Source: Ferrovibrio sp046297595 (lineage in GTDB: Bacteria; Pseudomonadota; Alphaproteobacteria; Ferrovibrionales; Ferrovibrionaceae). From it: DNA of 64,000 bases. Each line of letters begins with the position of its first letter. Position 1 is the stretch's first letter. A program made the position numbers and the translations under genes. The notes beneath the pieces were generated by a model. The model made no database searches. It was not told the DNA's origin and saw only the letters and a program-made list of their open reading frames with translations. Below are positions 7,824 through 16,489 of this stretch, in pieces. Location of the stretch: positions 434,001 through 498,000 of the forward strand of contig NZ_JBKBHT010000001.1 of the NCBI RefSeq assembly GCF_046297595.1. The letters are read 5' to 3'.

Positions 7824-9671
7824 ATGAAGCCCGAAAAACGGCTGCGCCTGCGGCCGTCAATTTCCCTCGTCCTCACGCTCGGCGTCGGGACGCTGATGTT
7901 CCTGGCGGCCGCGGCGTTCGGCATCGCCATGCTCAACGGCCGCCTCAACACCGTGGACCTGCTGCGCGAGCGCAACGAGACCATCGTGGCGCGCCTGGTG
8001 GAGCGCACCCGCCTGCGGCTCGATCCGGCGCTGGCCCATGTCGATGCCATGGCTCGGCGACTGGAAGAGAAGAAGATCGGCGTCGACGATGTCGATCGCC
8101 TGAAGGATTACATGATCGCGGCGCTGGACGGCCTGCCGCAGGTGGATGCCTTCGGCCTGCTGCGCGCTGATATGATGGCCACCCGCGCGGTTCGTCTGCC
8201 CGGCGGTACGACGATCACCCACCACAGCGACATCAACGAATACAATGACGCGGCGGCACGCAGCGAGGCCGTGCGGCGGCTGTTCCTGATGGCGCATCAG
8301 GCCGACAACCGCGAAGCCCGGTGGGGCGACCTGATCTGGAACCCGGAAATCCACCAGGCCATGATCAATGCCCATGCGCCGGTGAACATCGACGGCAGCT
8401 TTGCCGGCGAGGTGCTGGCCGTGCTGTCGCTGGGTTCGCTATCGCGCCTGATCGAAACCGACAGCATCGATGGCGAGGCGGTGAATTTCATCCTCTACGA
8501 CGATGAGCATGTTCTCGCCCATCCGACCCTGCTCAACCATCAATACACGGTGTCGGCCGACAAGCCCCTGCCGACGCTGAACGACATCCACGATCCTGTG
8601 CTGCGCCAGATATGGGACGGCAAGATCGAGCGCCGCCTGGCGAATGCCATGCTGGGCAGCGAAGGCGCGCATATCGTCAGCGCCGAGGGGCGGCAATGGA
8701 TCTTCGTCTATCGCCGGCTGGAAGATTATGGCGACAAACCCTGGATCGTCGGCCGCTATTTCGCCTTCGACCAGATCGAGACCGAAATCTGGCGCCTGCA
8801 GATCGCCGCCGCGGCGGGTGCGCTGAGCCTGGTGCTGTCGCTGCTGGTGGCCTGGCGCATCGCCCACCTGATCCGCCGCCCGCTGCTGGCGATCAGCGAT
8901 GCCGCCAACCGCCTGCGCAACCTGGATTTCGACGCGCCGCCGCTCGACCGCACGCGCCTGCGCGAACTCGACGATGCCGCCCAAGCGATCAACGCCGCCA
9001 ATGCCGCCCTGCACTGGTTCGGCAACTACGTGCCGCGCAAGCTGGTCAACCGCCTGGTGCGCGAAGGCGAGGACGCCATCAACATCAGCAAGCAGCGCGA
9101 AGTGACCGTGATGTTCACCGATCTGGTCGGCTTCACCGCCATGTCGGAGCGGATGCAGGCCGAGGAAGTCGCCGCCATACTGAACGAGCATTTCGAGCTG
9201 GTGACCGCCTGCATCGAGGCCGAGGGCGGCGTGGTCGACAAGTTCATCGGCGATGCGGTGATGGCGCTGTGGGGCGGCATCAAGCGCGACGAGGACCATG
9301 CCGTGCGCGCCTGCCGCGCCGCCATGGCGATCTGCCGCGAGATGGCGGCCGACAATGCCCGCCGCCAGATGCTGGGCAAGCCGGTGCTGCGCCTGCGCAT
9401 CGGCCTGCATTCCGGCCCGGTGGTGATCGGCAATATCGGCGCGCCCGGCCGCATCAACTACACGGTCGTGGGCGATACGGTGAATTCCGCCCAGCGGCTT
9501 GAGCAGCTCGGCCACGACCATATGAGCGAGACCGAGCAGTTCATCGCCCTGGCCAGCGCCGAGACCGTGGAATCGGCCCGGCTTGATCCCAAACCGCCGC
9601 TGGTCGGCCGCATGACCGTGAAGGGCCGCCAGGCCCCCATTGAGGTCTACCGGCTGGACAAGCCGGCCTGA
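7824..9671 (+). CDS. membrane class III adenylate cyclase with extracytoplasmic sensor domain
   Basis: This is a 615-residue two-pass membrane protein. TM1 is near residues 13-35 and TM2 near 322-344; between them lies a roughly 285-residue periplasmic CHASE/Cache-like sensor. After a short HAMP-like linker (RRPLLAISDAANRLR) comes the cyclase domain from about residue 425. FTDLVGFTAMSER and DKFIGDAVMALWGG contain both metal-binding Asp and the substrate Lys, and VVGDTVNSAQRL has the transition-state Asn and Arg, so it should be active. I chose the ATG at 7824; a TTG at 7776 would overlap phaR. No good ribosome site marks either start. Likely makes cAMP in response to an outside signal. Confidence 0.85.
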   Translation: MKPEKRLRLRPSISLVLTLGVGTLMFLAAAAFGIAMLNGRLNTVDLLRERNETIVARLVERTRLRLDPALAHVDAMARRLEEKKIGVDDVDRLKDYMIAALDGLPQVDAFGLLRADMMATRAVRLPGGTTITHHSDINEYNDAAARSEAVRRLFLMAHQADNREARWGDLIWNPEIHQAMINAHAPVNIDGSFAGEVLAVLSLGSLSRLIETDSIDGEAVNFILYDDEHVLAHPTLLNHQYTVSADKPLPTLNDIHDPVLRQIWDGKIERRLANAMLGSEGAHIVSAEGRQWIFVYRRLEDYGDKPWIVGRYFAFDQIETEIWRLQIAAAAGALSLVLSLLVAWRIAHLIRRPLLAISDAANRLRNLDFDAPPLDRTRLRELDDAAQAINAANAALHWFGNYVPRKLVNRLVREGEDAINISKQREVTVMFTDLVGFTAMSERMQAEEVAAILNEHFELVTACIEAEGGVVDKFIGDAVMALWGGIKRDEDHAVRACRAAMAICREMAADNARRQMLGKPVLRLRIGLHSGPVVIGNIGAPGRINYTVVGDTVNSAQRLEQLGHDHMSETEQFIALASAETVESARLDPKPPLVGRMTVKGRQAPIEVYRLDKPA

Positions 9672-9729
9672 AGTTAACCCGGCATTTACCGAATCCCTGC
9701 TTGAGTCCGCCTCTGCAACACGGGGCAAC

Positions 9730-10173
9730 ATGGTTACAAGCATCGGCATCGGCACGGTCCTCCAGCCTTCGGCTGGGGCGGTCGATTCGATGGCCGATTC
9801 CGCCCTGCGCCGGCAGCGGAATGCCGGAAATCCGGGCTTCAGCCCCGACGCCCAGAGCGAGACCAGCCCCGCCGCCCTGCAGAAGGCCCGCCAGAGCACC
9901 GCCGGGGCGGTGGCCCAGCTGCTGCGGCGCCGCACCGACCGGGGCGAGCCGGCCGACCAGAGCATCGAAATTCCGCCCCATCTGGAACGTCGCCGCGCCT
10001 GGCGCGCGGCGTTCGGGCTGAACACCTATCACGCGCAGCAGCTTGGCCAGGCCGGCGAGGAAGCCGGAGCGGCGCGCGAGGCCCATGGCGGCGCGCTGCA
10101 GGCCTATCGCGGCCTGGGCCGGCGCGGCCGGCTGGACCTCGACCTTGCGCAGCGGGTGAGCGTGACCGTATAA
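9730..10173 (+). CDS. hypothetical protein, basic, unstructured-looking
   Basis: This 147-residue protein has no recognised domain. The N-terminus is Ser/Gly/Ala-rich, the middle has SIEIPPHLERRRAWRAAFGLN, and the C-terminus is rich in Gly, Ala and Arg (YRGLGRRGRLDLDLAQR). No signal peptide or membrane segment is visible. Coding is supported by high third-position GC and by its position between two real genes on the same strand. The ATG at 9730 follows GGGGC. An in-frame extension back to 9640 would overlap the cyclase gene and was discarded. No function proposed. Confidence 0.55.
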   Translation: MVTSIGIGTVLQPSAGAVDSMADSALRRQRNAGNPGFSPDAQSETSPAALQKARQSTAGAVAQLLRRRTDRGEPADQSIEIPPHLERRRAWRAAFGLNTYHAQQLGQAGEEAGAAREAHGGALQAYRGLGRRGRLDLDLAQRVSVTV

Positions 10174-10224
10174 ACGACCCTTCCCCAGTTTCTTCAGCCA
10201 AGTTCCCAAGTCGGTCGTTTTCCA

Positions 10225-11742
10225 ATGAAATCTCAACCCGTTGATCTGCTGGTCATCGGCGGCGGCGTGAACGGCACGGGCATCGCCCGCGACGCCGCCG
10301 GGCGTGGCCTTTCCCTGCTGCTGGCCGAACGCGGCGACCTTGCCGGCGCCACCTCATCGGCCGCCACCAAGCTGATCCACGGCGGCCTGCGCTATCTGGA
10401 GCATTACGAATTCCGACTGGTGCGCGAGGCGCTGGGCGAGCGCGAAGTGCTGATGAAGATGGCGCCGCACATCATCTGGCCGTTGCGCTTCGTGCTGCCG
10501 CATCATCCCGGCCTGCGTCCGGCCTGGATGATCCGCATCGGCCTGTTCCTCTACGACCATCTGGCCGGCCGCCAGACCCTGCCCGGCTCGGTAGGCGTGG
10601 ACTTCACCCAGGGCGATCCGCGCGGCAGGCCGCTGAAGAAAGAGTTCAAACGCGGTTTCGAATATTCCGACTGCTGGGTGGACGATTCCCGTTTCGTGGT
10701 GCTGAACGCGATGGATGCCCGCCGCATGGGCAGCCAGATATTCACGCGTACTGCCGTCACCGCCGCCCGCCGCGCAAGCGGCCTGTGGCATGTGACCCTG
10801 ACCGACCAGGCCAACGGCGCCAGCCGCGAGGTGATTGCGCGTGGCATCGTCAATGCCGGCGGCCCCTGGGTGCGCGAGACGCTGACCGGCGCCTTCAGCC
10901 AGACCCCGAAAAACAGCGTGCGCCTGATCAAGGGCAGCCATATCGTCACGAAAAAGCTGTTCGACGGCGATCACTGCTACATCTTCCAGAATGCCGACAA
11001 CCGCATCATCTTCGCGATCCCCTACGAACGCGACTTCACCCTGATCGGCACCACCGACATCCAGCTCGACAAACTGGACGGCCCGCCGCGCATCAGCGAG
11101 GAAGAAACCGTCTACCTGCTGGAAGCCGCCAGCGAATATTTCGCGCAGCCGGTGACGCGCGAGCAGATCGTGTGGAGCTTCGCTGGCGTGCGACCGCTCT
11201 ATGACGATGGTGACAGCGATCCATCTGCCATCACGCGCGACTATGTGCTGGACCTCGAAGGCAAGACCGGCGACGCGCCGCTGCTCTCGGTCTATGGCGG
11301 CAAGCTGACCACCTCGCGCCGTCTGGCCGAGCAGGTTCTTGAAAAACTGGCGCCCTTCTATCCGCAGATGGGCAAACCCTGGTCGGGCAGCAAACCCCTG
11401 CCCGGCGGCGATCTGAAAGCGGCCGGTTTCGAGGCCTTCCTGGCCGACCTGAAACACAAATATCCCGGCCTCGATCCGGCCTGGCTGACGCGTCTCGCGC
11501 GCCGCCACGGCAGCGCGGCGCACGATATCCTCGGCGATACGCAATGGGCCAGCGACCTGGGTGAAAGCTTCGGCGGCGGGCTCTATGCACGCGAGGTGGA
11601 GTACCTGATGCGCCATGAATGGGCGCGCGAGGCCGACGACGTGCTGTGGCGCCGCACCAAATGCGGCCTCTGGGTCACGGCCGCCGAACGCGAGCGGCTG
11701 GCCCAGTGGATGGCCCAGCACAAGCCGAACCTGGAGGCGTGA
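10225..11742 (+). CDS. glpD: aerobic glycerol-3-phosphate dehydrogenase
   Basis: This 505-residue FAD enzyme oxidises sn-glycerol-3-phosphate to dihydroxyacetone phosphate at the inner membrane and passes electrons to quinone. The FAD-binding motif VIGGGVNGTGIARDAAGRG is near the N-terminus, followed by the family signature ATSSAATKLIHGGLRYLE. VRPLYDDGDSDPS and YGGKLTTSRRLAEQ are also diagnostic. The C-terminal domain (about 390-505) is the DAO_C helical domain. Length matches GlpD. The stop codon overlaps the start of panE (TGATG), so the two are translationally coupled. No glpR, glpK or glpF is present nearby. Confidence 0.95.
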   Translation: MKSQPVDLLVIGGGVNGTGIARDAAGRGLSLLLAERGDLAGATSSAATKLIHGGLRYLEHYEFRLVREALGEREVLMKMAPHIIWPLRFVLPHHPGLRPAWMIRIGLFLYDHLAGRQTLPGSVGVDFTQGDPRGRPLKKEFKRGFEYSDCWVDDSRFVVLNAMDARRMGSQIFTRTAVTAARRASGLWHVTLTDQANGASREVIARGIVNAGGPWVRETLTGAFSQTPKNSVRLIKGSHIVTKKLFDGDHCYIFQNADNRIIFAIPYERDFTLIGTTDIQLDKLDGPPRISEEETVYLLEAASEYFAQPVTREQIVWSFAGVRPLYDDGDSDPSAITRDYVLDLEGKTGDAPLLSVYGGKLTTSRRLAEQVLEKLAPFYPQMGKPWSGSKPLPGGDLKAAGFEAFLADLKHKYPGLDPAWLTRLARRHGSAAHDILGDTQWASDLGESFGGGLYAREVEYLMRHEWAREADDVLWRRTKCGLWVTAAERERLAQWMAQHKPNLEA

Positions 11743-12725
11743 TGCGTATCGCGGTCGTCGGCGCCGGTGCCATCGGCGGATATCTGGGCGGCCTGCTGGC
11801 ACGTGCCGGGCATGACGTGACGCTGATCGCCCGCGGCGCCCATCGCGACGCCATCCGCAGCCACGGCCTGCGTATCGACAGCAAGGGCACCAGCTTCACC
11901 GTGCATCCGGCCTGCACCGACGATCCGGCCGAAGCCGGACCGCAGGATTACGTGATCCTCAGCCTGAAGGCGCCGGCCGTGCCGGCCATGGCCGAACGCA
12001 TGCTGCCGCTGTTCGGCCCCGACACGGCCCTGCTGACGGCGATGAACGGCGTACCCTACTGGTACTTCCACAGGCATGGCGGCCCGCTGGACGGCACGCA
12101 GCTCGCCTCGGTCGATCCCGGCGCGAAGCAGTGGAACCTGATCGGGCCGCAGCGCGCCATCGGCAGCGTGGTCTGGCTGGCCGGCGCTGTCGCCGCGCCC
12201 GGCGTGATCCATCACAGCAGCGGCAATGGCCTGCCGCTCGGCGAGCCCGATGGCGCCAAATCCGACCGCGTGCAGCGCCTGAGCGAAATCCTCACCGCTG
12301 CCGGCGTGGAAGCACCGGTGCATCCCAACATCCGTCAGGAAATCTGGACCAAGCTGTGGGGCAACCTCTCCTACAATCCGGTCAGCGTGCTGACCCATGG
12401 CACGCTGGAAGGCCTGTCGCGCGATCCGGATGCGCGCTCGGTGCTGGGTAAAATGATGGAAGAGTCCCGCCAGGTCGGCCAGGCGCTGGGTATCGAGTTT
12501 CCGCTCACCATTGAACAGCGCATGGGCGCGGCCGAAAAGGTCGGCCCGCACAAGACTTCGATGCTGCAGGACCTGGAAGCCGGCCGGCCGATGGAAATCG
12601 GCGCCCTGATCGGCGTGATCGCCGAGCTGGCGCAGAAGCTGCGCATCGAGACGCCGACCATCGATACGGTTCTGGCCCTGCTGAAAGTGCGTGCCCGCGT
12701 GGCCGGCACCTATGGAGAGATGTGA
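11742..12725 (+). CDS. panE: 2-dehydropantoate 2-reductase
   Basis: This 327-residue NADPH-dependent enzyme of the ApbA/PanE family reduces ketopantoate to pantoate in the pantothenate/CoA pathway. The nucleotide motif VVGAGAIGGYLGGLLARAG starts at residue 4. The catalytic Lys is in EIWTKLWGNLSYNPVS, and the C-terminal helical domain carries KTSMLQDLEAGRPMEI, which is typical. The start ATG at 11742 overlaps the glpD stop. Paralogues of this family act on other 2-oxoacids, and the glpD neighbour gives no pathway support, so the pantoate role is probable rather than certain. Confidence 0.85.
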   Translation: MRIAVVGAGAIGGYLGGLLARAGHDVTLIARGAHRDAIRSHGLRIDSKGTSFTVHPACTDDPAEAGPQDYVILSLKAPAVPAMAERMLPLFGPDTALLTAMNGVPYWYFHRHGGPLDGTQLASVDPGAKQWNLIGPQRAIGSVVWLAGAVAAPGVIHHSSGNGLPLGEPDGAKSDRVQRLSEILTAAGVEAPVHPNIRQEIWTKLWGNLSYNPVSVLTHGTLEGLSRDPDARSVLGKMMEESRQVGQALGIEFPLTIEQRMGAAEKVGPHKTSMLQDLEAGRPMEIGALIGVIAELAQKLRIETPTIDTVLALLKVRARVAGTYGEM

Positions 12726-13597
12726 TGGGGAGCTTCGACTGGCGCCGCCTGAGCGAAGACGAACTGGAAGCGCAGTATAATCCGCGTCGCTCGGTGCCGG
12801 ATTTCGAGCAGCATTTCAACGCCTATGTCGAACGCTCGGCCGCGGCGCGCGAGGCGCTGGGCGGTGAGTATGACCTGCGCTATGGCACCGGCCCATTGCA
12901 GACCTACGACCTGCATCGCCCCAAGCAACCGACGACCGGCGCGCCGCTGGTGATGCTGATTCATGGCGGTTACTGGCGCGGGCTGGACAAGAACACCATG
13001 ACCTTCGCCGCTGTGCCCTTCGTCGAGGCCGGCGCGGTGGTGGTGAACCTGAATTACGACCTCTGCCCGAAGGTCACGCTGGATGCCATCGTGCGCCAGA
13101 TGCAGGAGGCGTTGGTGCATGCGGCGCAGCAGGCCGCCGGCTGGGGTGCCGATACGGCGAAAATCCATGTGATCGGCCATTCCGCCGGCGCGCATCTGGC
13201 CGCCATGCTGGCCGCCGCGCCATGGCCGGCCGACCTGCCGCCCAAGCCGGCGATTGCCTCGCTGGGTCTGATCAGCGGCGTGTATGAACTGGAACCCGTG
13301 CTGCATGTCAGCGTCAATGCCGAAATCCGGCTGGATGACGCCATGGCTCGGCGCAACAGCGTCACGCGTTTCGTGCCGAAGCTTGCCTTCCCGGTGCTGA
13401 TCTCGGTCGGCGACGCCGAGCCGCCGGGCTGGCAGGCGCAGAGCGTGGATTTCCACCAGGCCTGCCGCGATGCCGGCACGCCGGCGCATCTGCTGCGCCT
13501 GAACGGCGCCAATCACTTCACCATCAAGTTCGCCCAGGCTGATCCCACCGGTCCGCTCGGCATCGCGCTGCTGCGGCAATGCGGCCTGCGCGCGTAG
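12725..13597 (+). CDS. alpha/beta hydrolase, arylformamidase (KynB-like) type
   Basis: This 290-residue esterase has the HGGYWRG oxyanion motif about 80 residues in, and the nucleophile elbow GHSAGAHLAAML. A C-terminal NHFTIK supplies the His. It resembles kynurenine formamidase and carboxylesterase family members with the HGG(Y/A) signature (hormone-sensitive-lipase type). Start ATG 12725 overlaps the panE stop (TGATG); a GTG one codon earlier is also possible. It is the third gene of the glpD-panE operon. Substrate unknown; tryptophan degradation genes are not nearby. Confidence 0.75.
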   Translation: MGSFDWRRLSEDELEAQYNPRRSVPDFEQHFNAYVERSAAAREALGGEYDLRYGTGPLQTYDLHRPKQPTTGAPLVMLIHGGYWRGLDKNTMTFAAVPFVEAGAVVVNLNYDLCPKVTLDAIVRQMQEALVHAAQQAAGWGADTAKIHVIGHSAGAHLAAMLAAAPWPADLPPKPAIASLGLISGVYELEPVLHVSVNAEIRLDDAMARRNSVTRFVPKLAFPVLISVGDAEPPGWQAQSVDFHQACRDAGTPAHLLRLNGANHFTIKFAQADPTGPLGIALLRQCGLRA

Positions 13598-13627
13598 CGC
13601 GCGAAGAGTAACCCGGGCGCTTGATCG

Positions 13628-14410
13628 TCAGCGCGTGAGGCTCTCGTAGACGCTGCGCGCCACCGGCAGCAAAGCCTCGCGACCGGTCTCGCCCGCCAGC
13701 GCATAGCCAAAGCCTCCATCGACCCAGTAGAAGGCCGCGGCCGCGCCATCCCCGGAGAAACGGAAGGCGGTGTCATTGCCCGTCTCGCCGGTCCGCACAT
13801 ACAGCGTCAAACGCTGGCCCTGGCGGTTTTCATACATGAACTGCGCCGCGGCATGGTTGCCGCTGGAGGCCGGCAGCAACCGCCCACCCACCAGGGCATA
13901 ACCCTGCGCGGTCAGCGACGGCACGCGCAGAGCCGTGCCCAGTCGCTTGGACAGCCAGGCCACTAGATGCTGCTCTTCCTTCACGGTCACCTCCACCGGA
14001 TGCAGCACCTCGCGGCTGTAGACCAGATGCGCACGTGTGGCTTCCTGGGGCAGGGCCGCCACCTGTACAGGCGGCGTCACGTAACCCCGCCCCCACCAGC
14101 CGGCCGCCGCACCCAGCAGCGCAATGCACAAGACGGCGGCGATCCGCAGGCCTTGGCGCAGCAGCATCTCGCCGCGTTTCGGCCGCGCGAACAAAGCCGC
14201 CATCGCGGCCGGTACGGGCTCGTCGAGCCCCGGTGCGAAATGCTGCCGCAGGGCCTCGGCCTGGTCCTGCCAGGCCGCAACCTTTGCTGCGGCGTCCGGA
14301 TTTTTCAGCAACCATGCCTCGACGCGCAGGCGGTCGGCCACCGGCAGGCGGTCATCGGCATAGGCCTGCAATTCGGCATCGGTGACAGGCTGATCAACAG
14401 CGCCGGTCAT
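13628..14410 (-). CDS. anti-sigma factor (membrane-anchored)
   Basis: This 260-residue protein is encoded directly after an ECF sigma factor with an ATGA overlap, the standard sigma/anti-sigma pairing. The N-terminal 80 residues form the sigma-binding part (VTDAELQAYADDRLPVADR, then EAWLLKNPDAAAKVAAW). One transmembrane helix lies near residues 90-106 (AAVLCIALLGAAAGWWG), and about 150 residues follow on the periplasmic side. It has no HxxxCxxC zinc motif, so it is not a ZAS redox sensor. The periplasmic part presumably senses the signal. The family resembles FecR/RskA-like anti-sigma factors. Confidence 0.82.
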   Translation of the reverse strand: MTGAVDQPVTDAELQAYADDRLPVADRLRVEAWLLKNPDAAAKVAAWQDQAEALRQHFAPGLDEPVPAAMAALFARPKRGEMLLRQGLRIAAVLCIALLGAAAGWWGRGYVTPPVQVAALPQEATRAHLVYSREVLHPVEVTVKEEQHLVAWLSKRLGTALRVPSLTAQGYALVGGRLLPASSGNHAAAQFMYENRQGQRLTLYVRTGETGNDTAFRFSGDGAAAAFYWVDGGFGYALAGETGREALLPVARSVYESLTR

Positions 14411-14946
14411 TTCACCCTCCTCAGATGCGGCCTTGCATCATCGCCCATATGCGGCGGCTCGCCATCGGTCAGCCGCCGCAATTTCTCGCGCGCCCGCAAA
14501 AGCCGCGACATCACGGTGCCCAGCGGCACATCCTGCACGCGGGCGGCCTCTTCGTAACTCAGGCCTTCCACCACCACCAGCAGCAGAAGACTGCGCTGCT
14601 CCTCAGGCAGCAGCCCAAGCGCCCTGTCCAGATCGCGCAGTTCCATCCGCTCCCACTGGCCGCCGCTTTGGGTCGGCTCGTCGACACTGTCGTCCAGCGG
14701 CCGGCTGTCGGGCCGGCTGCCATCGCGTGTCCGACGGCTGCGCCAGGTGTTATGCAAGATCGTGAACAGCCATGGCCGCAGGCTGGCCTCGTTGCGCCGC
14801 GTGGCCCAGGCCGCCAGCGCGCGCTCCAGGCAATCCTGCACGATGTCGTCGGCCAGCACGCCGTCACGCGTCAGCGCCAGCGCAAAACGCCGCAGCCGCG
14901 GAATCTCGGCCTCGATGGGATGCGGCTGGCGCGAACGAAACAGCAT
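14407..14946 (-). CDS. RNA polymerase ECF sigma factor
   Basis: This 179-residue sigma-70 family protein shows region 2 (RLRRFALALTRDGVLADDIVQD, WLFTILHN near residues 15-75) and region 4 (LGLLPEEQRSLLLLVVVEGLSYEEAA, then GTVMSRLLRAREKLRR near 115-165), with no region 1 or 3. The start ATG at 14944-14946 has no purine-rich site, but a 15-bp hairpin lies 15 nt upstream. The gene is followed by its anti-sigma factor with a 4-nt overlap and preceded by a lipoprotein gene, suggesting one stress or envelope regulon. The target promoter is unknown. Confidence 0.92.
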   Translation of the reverse strand: MLFRSRQPHPIEAEIPRLRRFALALTRDGVLADDIVQDCLERALAAWATRRNEASLRPWLFTILHNTWRSRRTRDGSRPDSRPLDDSVDEPTQSGGQWERMELRDLDRALGLLPEEQRSLLLLVVVEGLSYEEAARVQDVPLGTVMSRLLRAREKLRRLTDGEPPHMGDDARPHLRRVK

Positions 14947-14961
14947 GGCGAAGGAAACAGC

Positions 14962-15008
14962 GGGTAAGCCGGGCGGCGTGACGGACGATCGTACCGCCCA
15001 GCTTACCC
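14962..15008 (-). promoter_or_regulatory. long hairpin just upstream of the ECF sigma gene
   Basis: Arms GGGTAAGCCGGGCGG and CCGCCCAGCTTACCC pair over 15 positions with a 17-nt loop. The single non-Watson-Crick position is a U-G wobble in minus-strand RNA but a C-A mismatch in plus-strand RNA, which fits a structure selected in the lipoprotein-sigma transcript. No T-tract follows, so it is more likely an mRNA processing or translation-control element than a terminator. Confidence 0.55.
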
Positions 15009-15014
15009 CTCCCC

Positions 15015-15404
15015 TTACGGCTTGGCGACGTGCCAGGCGCCGTTGAGGAAGCCGTCGCCGGTGGTGTCGCCCGGCTTGGTGTCCTTGACCCAGGCATAAA
15101 GCGGCTTGCCCTTGTAGGCCCATTGCTTCGAGCCGTCGTCGCGGGTGATCACGCTCCAGTCGCCGCTGGCCTTGGCATCGCCGGCGGCCATCAGCGGCGG
15201 CCAATTCTGGGCGCAGGGGCCGTTGCAGGCGGATTTGCCGGGCGTGGCATCCTTGTCGAAGGTGTAAAGCGTCATGCCCTTGGCATCGACCAGCACGGGG
15301 CCGAGCGCGGTATTGCCGGTCTTGGCCGGGGTCATGGCAGCAGTGGCGCAGGCGGCAAGGCCGACCGTGAACAAGCCGGCCAGTATCAGGTTGCGAATGG
15401 TCAT
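15015..15404 (-). CDS. COG4315-family lipoprotein
   Basis: This 129-residue envelope protein has a lipoprotein signal peptide with lipobox VGLAAC (Cys about residue 19), followed by the secreted-repeat lipoprotein fold (Pfam Lipoprotein_15). The two related motifs are MTLYTFDKDATPGKSACNGPCAQNWPP and PLYAWVKDTKPGDTTGD, together with the conserved WSVITRDDGSKQWAYKGKP core. The start at 15402-15404 has GGGGAAG upstream. This family is often encoded beside ECF sigma/anti-sigma pairs, as here. Its biochemical function is unknown; a role in envelope or oxidative stress is inferred from the operon. Confidence 0.88.
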   Translation of the reverse strand: MTIRNLILAGLFTVGLAACATAAMTPAKTGNTALGPVLVDAKGMTLYTFDKDATPGKSACNGPCAQNWPPLMAAGDAKASGDWSVITRDDGSKQWAYKGKPLYAWVKDTKPGDTTGDGFLNGAWHVAKP

Positions 15405-15546
15405 CGGGCTTCCCCTTTGCAGAAACACAGGACAGCCGCCCTCCGGCCGCCCGGGAGTAAGACCAGCGGCCAGCGGTTTTATTCCCTCGACTGACAAAAA
15501 AATTCTGCCCTTGCCCAGCCGGGTGCAGGGACCTACCATTTTACCC

Positions 15547-16119
15547 ATGCGGTTCACGGCATTCCTTGCCCTGCCTCTCCTGCTCGCGCTGCTGGCCCAG
15601 CCCGGCCTGGCGCAGGATCAGGCCGCTGCTGCCAAAACGCCGGTCACCCTGGACGAGCTGTTCGAGAAACTGCAGGAAACCCAGAATCCGATCGAGGCCG
15701 CGCAACTCGAACGCAAGATCTGGGAGGCCTGGGGCAAATCGGATTCCGACACGCTGGAAGCCCTGATGCAGGGCGGCGTGACGGTGATGGAAAAGGGCGA
15801 CTACAAGCGCGCCGTCGACATCTTCTCCACCGTGATAGAACTGAAACCCGATTTCGCCGAAGGCTACAACAAGCGCGCCACGGTGCGGTTCCTGGCCGGC
15901 GATTATGCCGGCTCGGTGGCCGATATCGAGCGCACCCTGAGACTCGAACCGCGCCATTTCGGCGCATTGTCGGGCCTGGGCACGATCATGGAGCGGCTGG
16001 ACAACCTGCCCGAGGCCCTGCGCGCCTGGCGCCGCGCGCTGGCGGCCAATCCGCATCTGACCGACGGGCCGGAGAAGCTGAAAGAGCTGCGCCGGCGCAT
16101 CGACGCCAAGACGCTTTAG
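15547..16119 (+). CDS. exported tetratricopeptide-repeat protein
   Basis: This 190-residue protein has a signal peptide (MRFTAFLALPLLLALLAQPGLA). A helical stretch with ELFEKLQETQNPIEAAQLERKIWEAW follows, then about three TPR units (GDYKRAVDIFSTVIELKPDFAEGYNKRA, DYAGSVADIERTLRLEPRHFGAL, NLPEALRAWRRALAANPHL). It is probably periplasmic and serves as a protein-binding scaffold. The initial part resembles alphaproteobacterial TPR proteins of similar length with an EAxxLExxIWxxW motif. The start ATG 15547 was chosen because it opens the signal peptide directly. It is divergent from the lipoprotein-sigma operon. Confidence 0.8.
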   Translation: MRFTAFLALPLLLALLAQPGLAQDQAAAAKTPVTLDELFEKLQETQNPIEAAQLERKIWEAWGKSDSDTLEALMQGGVTVMEKGDYKRAVDIFSTVIELKPDFAEGYNKRATVRFLAGDYAGSVADIERTLRLEPRHFGALSGLGTIMERLDNLPEALRAWRRALAANPHLTDGPEKLKELRRRIDAKTL

Positions 16120-16452
16120 CTATTTCTGGAAGATGAAATAGACGGCGCCAACCAGGCAGCCGAAGGCGGCCAGGTAATTCCAGCGCAGGCCTTCGCCTAA
16201 GTAGAACACCGCGAACAGCGCAAAGACGCTGAGCGTGATCACTTCCTGCACGATCTTGAGCTGGGCGGCGTTGAAGGTACCGCTGGCATAGCCGATCCGG
16301 TTGGCCGGCACCGCCAGGCAGTATTCGAAAAACGCGATGCCCCACGAGATCAGGATCACCTTCCACAGGGCCTGGCCCGGGAATTTCAGGTGCCAGTACC
16401 AGGCGAAGGTCATCATCACGTTGGATGCGCAGAGCAGCAGGATCGTCGTCAT
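16120..16452 (-). CDS. DMT-family small membrane protein (DUF486)
   Basis: A 110-residue integral membrane protein with four hydrophobic segments (near residues 2-18, 33-50, 66-84 and 90-107). The motifs TFAWYWHLKF, SWGIAFFEYCLAVPANRIGY and AQLKIVQEVITL are characteristic of DUF486/DMT-related proteins. These resemble half of a drug/metabolite transporter and may work as dimers. The ATG at 16450-16452 was chosen because it begins the first membrane helix. It starts 37 nt past the pyruvate kinase stop on the same strand. The transported substrate is unknown. Confidence 0.85.
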   Translation of the reverse strand: MTTILLLCASNVMMTFAWYWHLKFPGQALWKVILISWGIAFFEYCLAVPANRIGYASGTFNAAQLKIVQEVITLSVFALFAVFYLGEGLRWNYLAAFGCLVGAVYFIFQK

Positions 16453-16489
16453 GGCGCCTCTGGCGGGCTGGGGAAGCGGGATTCCAGCT

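Noticed and set aside
9640..9729. N-terminal extension of the small protein at 9730-10173
   Set aside because: It would overlap the end of the cyclase gene and has no ribosome site; the ATG at 9730 is better.
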